DNA of 14,761 nt from CAZKUB01 sp964592335 (GTDB lineage: Archaea > Thermoplasmatota > E2 > DHVEG-1). A model generated the notes under the pieces. The model saw nothing but the letters and a program-made list of their open reading frames with translations. It was not told the DNA's origin and ran no database searches. Positions within the stretch are counted from its first letter, which is position 1. Each line of letters begins with the position of its first letter. The translations under genes were made by a program, and so were the position numbers. The DNA lies in NCBI GenBank assembly GCA_964592335.1, contig CAZQEU010000037.1:1-14761 (forward strand), given 5' to 3'. Shown here piece after piece: positions 12,210 through 14,761 of the stretch.

Positions 12210-12587
12210 ATGGTAAATGAGAAACAGAAAGAAAAAATCTATAAAGAAATGAAGAAAAAAAAACAAGATGAATACATAAAAGAACTACGTGAGCGTTCAA
12301 CTGTTGTATTTGGTTTTCTCATGTTACCCTTGTATATTTTGATTAATGCCTTTATCGCTGGTGTTGGTTTTCTCATGTATCTAGTAGCAAGTAGTGGTGA
12401 TGTAGTAATCATGGAGTTTGTTAATGATCCGCTTGGTGCTTCTGGTGATATGGCTATAATAGTTATCATTGTTTTTATTTTCTGGCTGATGTTTGGGTTC
12501 TATGGGATCGCTCTTTATAAACAGGCTAAAAAACTTTTGAGAAACAATCCTGATAAATATAAAAAACTAAAAATATGGAAGTGGTGA
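12210..12587 (+). CDS. Two-helix membrane protein, distal operon
   Basis: 125 residues. A strongly charged N-terminal helix (KQKEKIYKEMKKKKQDEY, about 5-22) is followed by two hydrophobic segments, about 31-60 (VVFGFLMLPLYILINAFIAG and beyond) and about 81-103 (MAIIVIIVFIFWLMFGFYGI), and a basic tail (KKLLRNNPDKYKKLKIWKW). The loop between them (SSGDVVIMEFVNDPLGASGD) would be outside the cell or in a vesicle lumen. It could be an envelope or mating-type membrane protein, but no family was recognised. Confidence 0.65.
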   Translation: MVNEKQKEKIYKEMKKKKQDEYIKELRERSTVVFGFLMLPLYILINAFIAGVGFLMYLVASSGDVVIMEFVNDPLGASGDMAIIVIIVFIFWLMFGFYGIALYKQAKKLLRNNPDKYKKLKIWKW

Positions 12588-12594
12588 AAGAAAA

Positions 12595-12990
12595 ATGTTT
12601 TTACCGATAGGAGATCTAAAAGAGTTTCTAGCTATGCTGGAGACAGAAGAAGATAAAGCAAATGTACCAGTTTTTCTGGATAAAAACCAGATGACTACAG
12701 AGACCGGAATGCTCGTTGGAGAGATAATAATACAGTATCAATATGATACAAGTATGCTAGCTGTGTTTAAAACCAGTGATGGTATAGATCCAGTGATGTT
12801 ACCTAACCAGCAGTTCTTTAACGCTCTTGAATACTATACGGATAAACCAACTGTTGAAAAAACTCAGGCTAGTGCAAAAGCTATGGTTGATAAACAACAG
12901 CAACAGCTAGAGGCTGAGTATAACAAAGCAGTTGAGCTTCTTAAAAAAAGTGGTTTTGAAACAATTATCCCGTATGCATGGAGCGAGTAA
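12595..12990 (+). CDS. Hypothetical protein, distal operon
   Basis: 131 residues from an ATG with GGTGA 8 nt upstream. The first 85 residues look alpha/beta (DLKEFLAMLETEE; VGEIIIQYQYDTSMLAVF; VMLPNQQFFNALEYY). Then comes a glutamine-rich coiled helix (MVDKQQQQLEAEYNKAVELL) and an end of ETIIPYAWSE. The stop abuts the next ATG, so the two are coupled. No family was recognised. Confidence 0.62.
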   Translation: MFLPIGDLKEFLAMLETEEDKANVPVFLDKNQMTTETGMLVGEIIIQYQYDTSMLAVFKTSDGIDPVMLPNQQFFNALEYYTDKPTVEKTQASAKAMVDKQQQQLEAEYNKAVELLKKSGFETIIPYAWSE

Positions 12991-13509
12991 ATGAAGGTAA
13001 AGTATACTCTTGAAAAAATGCCGTTGTTGAAACAGAGCCTATGTATCGGGGATTTAATCAGATATTATGGTGAGAGCAAATTTAAACTCATTGAGAGTGT
13101 ACGCCGTATAGAGGAAAACCGTGGGCTATCTTCTAAGATGCTTAACACCATCCGTAAACATACAAATGTTGGTATGACCATTGATGGGCTTGTTAATAAC
13201 CTTCAGATGGCAAGTGGTACTGATATTTTTAAATTCAAAATCAATGGAGTTGATCCAACTGAGGTTTTTACAGATGAAACAATTGAGCTGGAGATATATA
13301 TGAATCCTTTGTATTTTGTTACAAAAGGCGCTATCTCTGGTCAGTTACCAGGTTTTCGTAAGAAAAAACCAGCTGGTACTGAGACAGAGATTGAGATGAA
13401 AGCACGTCAGGAGCAGACTAAATGGCTTAAATGGTTTGAAAAAGAGCTGAATAAATATCATCCTAGTTGCTACTGGAAAAAAAACATTATAGATCGAGAT
13501 AAGGATTAA
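12991..13509 (+). CDS. Hypothetical protein, distal operon
   Basis: 172 residues; the ATG follows the previous TAA directly. The N-terminal half is basic and helical (IGDLIRYYGESKFKLIESVR), the middle is beta-like (TDIFKFKINGVDPTEVF; IELEIYMNPLYFV), then comes a lysine-rich stretch (GFRKKKPAGTETEIEMKARQ) and a helical end with a single cysteine. There are no membrane segments and no enzyme motif. It is the largest soluble protein of the distal operon and thus a candidate structural component, by position only. Confidence 0.62.
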   Translation: MKVKYTLEKMPLLKQSLCIGDLIRYYGESKFKLIESVRRIEENRGLSSKMLNTIRKHTNVGMTIDGLVNNLQMASGTDIFKFKINGVDPTEVFTDETIELEIYMNPLYFVTKGAISGQLPGFRKKKPAGTETEIEMKARQEQTKWLKWFEKELNKYHPSCYWKKNIIDRDKD

Positions 13510-13526
13510 GAGGAGATCTGATATTT

Positions 13527-13781
13527 TTGGGATTACTTAGTTCTGAGAGTGAACCGAAGCATACATGGTCTGAGTTTAAAAACAAAGTAAATAGTATGGA
13601 TACATCTGAGAAACAAGATTTTCTTAAACAATTACAGCTGGAGCGCATGGAGGCATATGCACAGCGTTTTCACAATCCAAATGTAGCACGTATTCGTACA
13701 TTGCGGAAAAAAATTGCTTATATGAAAACTATTCTTCATATGAAAGGATATAGTTATGTTCCACGGGGTGAAAAAATTTGA
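13527..13781 (+). CDS. Protein resembling ribosomal protein uL29
   Basis: 84 residues from a TTG at 13527, with AGGAGATC upstream. Residues about 31-72 match the two-helix hairpin of uL29: LKQLQLERMEAYAQRF for helix 1, then HNPNVARIRTLRKKIAYMKT, to be compared with the family signature 'NPARIREVRREIARILTVL'. An N-terminal segment of about 25 residues (SESEPKHTWSEFKNKVNSMD) is not typical of uL29, and the end is basic. It could bind the host ribosome at the exit-tunnel position, or be a coincidental helical hairpin in an unrelated, for example structural, protein. The similarity is seen by eye only. Confidence 0.55.
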   Translation: MGLLSSESEPKHTWSEFKNKVNSMDTSEKQDFLKQLQLERMEAYAQRFHNPNVARIRTLRKKIAYMKTILHMKGYSYVPRGEKI

Positions 13782-13876
13782 AAGATGAAACTAAATATAA
13801 GATCATAATAGCTGTTGTTGCATCAGCTGTGGTTGTTGGAGTAGCTGTTGTTTATCGTTATCTTGGATGGTTTTAA
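13778..13876 (+). CDS. Single-helix membrane peptide
   Basis: 32 residues from a TTG at 13778 that overlaps the preceding TGA, with GGGGTGA 6-7 nt upstream. A charged start (MKDETKYK) precedes one valine/alanine-rich helix (IIIAVVASAVVVGVAVVY), ending RYLGWF. It is the last rightward gene. Its stop overlaps the stop of the leftward KOW-like gene by 4 nt. Confidence 0.55.
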   Translation: MKDETKYKIIIAVVASAVVVGVAVVYRYLGWF

Positions 13877-14046
13877 AGTTTTTTAAGAATGCTTCTTGTA
13901 AAACCTCTAGGGTATTTCAGCCTTCCACCTAGTACATAATAATATTTTGTGCCTTTTATAACATCTGATCCAACTACTTTGAAGGTTCTTCCTTTTAGTG
14001 TTCCTTCTTTTATTTTTACTTTATCTCCTTTTTTTAGTTTTCTCAT
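13873..14046 (-). CDS. Small KOW/SH3-like protein
   Basis: 57 residues from the ATG at 14046, which overlaps the TAA of the upstream gene (TAATG); an in-frame ATG three codons earlier is an alternative. KKGDKVKIKEGTLKGRTFKV (about 4-23) is a good KOW motif, as in ribosomal protein L24/L26 or NusG/Spt5. Further strands follow (KYYYVLGGRLKY), and the end is basic. It probably binds RNA or ribosome/RNA-polymerase partners. Length and the missing flanking domains argue against a true L24 or Spt5. Confidence 0.65.
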   Translation of the reverse strand: MRKLKKGDKVKIKEGTLKGRTFKVVGSDVIKGTKYYYVLGGRLKYPRGFTRSILKKL

Positions 14047-14153
14047 TAATACCATTTCCTTTTTTTCTTTTGTATTATTTGTTTACGTTTATCTAGTTGT
14101 CTGTTGTCTCGTACTGTGAATAATCCTTTCAACATGCTTTTAAGTAAACTCAA
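14046..14153 (-). CDS. Very small basic protein
   Basis: 35 residues from a TTG at 14153 that overlaps the SprT-like stop (TTGA), with GGAGGAT 8-9 nt upstream. It is highly basic: SLLKSMLKGLFTVRDNRQL then DKRKQIIQKKKRKWY. Overlaps at both ends and a strong ribosome site support translation. No family was recognised. Confidence 0.55.
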   Translation of the reverse strand: MSLLKSMLKGLFTVRDNRQLDKRKQIIQKKKRKWY

Positions 14154-14710
14154 TAGTATATCCTCCAGCGTTTTTTTGTTTTACCACAAAGATGTTTATC
14201 ATAGTAATCATCAGCTTCTTTCTTGGATTTAAAAACTTTATGGGTTTTATAACGGGCTCCTTCTTTAAACTGAAGTTTATATCCCTCTCCCTTAATCTGA
14301 GCAAAAGTTATTCCAATATTGTGTTTCTCAGCTAGTTTTGCAAAATCCCGATCATGTCTTGCATATCCTAAATGTATACTTTCATGCCCTATTAAGTTTT
14401 TAAACTGTTTTTCTGGGAGACTAAGCGCTTTTTTCGATATATCTAGTTCTACTTTTGTCGGACATCGATATATACAGTTACCAATAGCCCTTTGTTTGAT
14501 CCTTGCATCATGTACAAGCTGTGCCATTACTTTTTGTTTCTCTCGTATGTTTACTTTTACTTCTAGTTTATCTACGAAACTTGGTGCGTTTTTCCATATT
14601 TTTTTTGTCTCACCGATAAATTGTTTTCTAATACTCCCGATTGTTCGTATTGGTTTTTTCTTTTTTTTCTTCTGTGTTTTTCCAAACTCAGAGAACTTTG
14701 TTTGTCTCAT
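14150..14710 (-). CDS. SprT-like zinc metalloprotease
   Basis: 186 residues from an ATG with GGAGGG 6 nt upstream. A lysine-rich N-terminus (KTQKKKKKKP) leads to the catalytic helix IGHESIHLGYARHDRDFAKL (about 107-126), with H109, E110 and H113 forming HExxH and H119 as the likely third zinc ligand, followed by AEKHNIG as in SprT/Spartan proteins. The C-terminal part (about 140-186) has short strands and one cysteine (LCGKTKKRWRIYY), not the usual zinc ribbon. SprT-like proteases degrade proteins crosslinked to DNA. Here it could remove host proteins or process a DNA-linked protein. It leads the short leftward group ending at 13873. Confidence 0.78.
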   Translation of the reverse strand: MRQTKFSEFGKTQKKKKKKPIRTIGSIRKQFIGETKKIWKNAPSFVDKLEVKVNIREKQKVMAQLVHDARIKQRAIGNCIYRCPTKVELDISKKALSLPEKQFKNLIGHESIHLGYARHDRDFAKLAEKHNIGITFAQIKGEGYKLQFKEGARYKTHKVFKSKKEADDYYDKHLCGKTKKRWRIYY

Positions 14711-14761
14711 AAAATCCCTCCAAGGATACCCAATGTTTTAACATTGGGAGGAATTGGAGAC
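14688..14761 (-). CDS. Partial upstream ORF, possibly continuing from the left end
   Basis: On the minus strand a frame is open from the window edge to a TGA at 14690-14688 and contains FLPMLKHWVSLEGFYETNKV. It joins in frame with the truncated ORF at 1-64 if the element is circular. A competing frame (PIPPNVKTLGILGGIL, stop overlapping the SprT ATG as ATGA) is also open to the edge, so the choice depends on the topology. Confidence 0.35.
   Translation of the reverse strand, partial: LQFLPMLKHWVSLEGFYETNKVL
14729..14748. repeat. 20-bp palindrome upstream of the SprT-like gene
   Basis: CCCAATGTT, a TT centre, then AACATTGGG: perfect 9-bp arms. It lies 19 bp before the SprT ATG. It could be an operator, a small terminator, or an mRNA hairpin next to the GGAGGG ribosome site. 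Confidence 0.6.

Noticed and set aside
12239..12469. Opposite-strand ORFs inside the distal operon and elsewhere
   Set aside because: They mirror real genes, lack ribosome sites and have unlikely composition.
1..14761. CRISPR array or insertion sequence
   Set aside because: No regularly spaced repeats with unique spacers and no transposase motif were seen; the GGTGAAGGG repeats are too closely spaced and mirrored for CRISPR.

Overview
This is an AT-rich, gene-dense window that looks like a small archaeal mobile element, either a virus or a virus-like or integrative plasmid, most likely from a euryarchaeal host. It encodes an archaeal-type PCNA sliding clamp and a histone-fold protein. Promoters look archaeal (AAAGGTTTATATA-type TATA boxes), many genes have strong GAGGAG-type Shine-Dalgarno sites, and TTG and GTG starts are frequent. 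Genes are short and tightly packed, with many 4-20 nt overlaps. No rRNA, tRNA, CRISPR array or metabolic gene was found.

Layout: (1) From 4343 leftwards to 1, on the minus strand: an unknown coiled protein, a HerA/Zot-like P-loop ATPase, a two-helix membrane protein, an Sm-like small protein, a zinc-finger AAA-like ATPase with a winged-helix C-terminus, then a large iteron-bearing inverted repeat (411-706, probable replication origin), a histone-fold protein and the start of one more gene. (2) From 4623 to 11505, on the plus strand: small membrane proteins, a membrane zinc metalloprotease, an ASCH-domain protein, PCNA, a run of very small genes, an HNH nuclease, a zinc ribbon, a DNA methyltransferase split by a 9-G tract, and a catalytic-domain-only tyrosine recombinase. 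(3) From 11629 to 13876, on the plus strand with its own promoter: a ribbon-helix-helix-like protein, four unrecognised proteins (one membrane; candidate structural genes), a protein resembling ribosomal protein L29, and a one-helix membrane peptide. (4) From 14710 down to 13873, on the minus strand: a SprT-like metalloprotease, a tiny basic protein and a KOW/SH3-like protein.

Both ends of the window lie in minus-strand genes, and an open reading frame stays open if the ends are joined. Transcription would then diverge from one intergenic region (4344-4622) and converge at 13873-13876. This suggests, but does not prove, a complete circular element of about 14.8 kb.

Working model (inference): the ATPase at 713-2089 acts at the adjacent inverted-repeat origin. 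The element's own PCNA loads a host polymerase, since no polymerase is encoded here. The histone compacts the DNA and the methyltransferase modifies it, the recombinase integrates or resolves it, and the second ATPase moves DNA or packages it. No capsid, tail or terminase gene could be recognised, so virus versus plasmid remains open.
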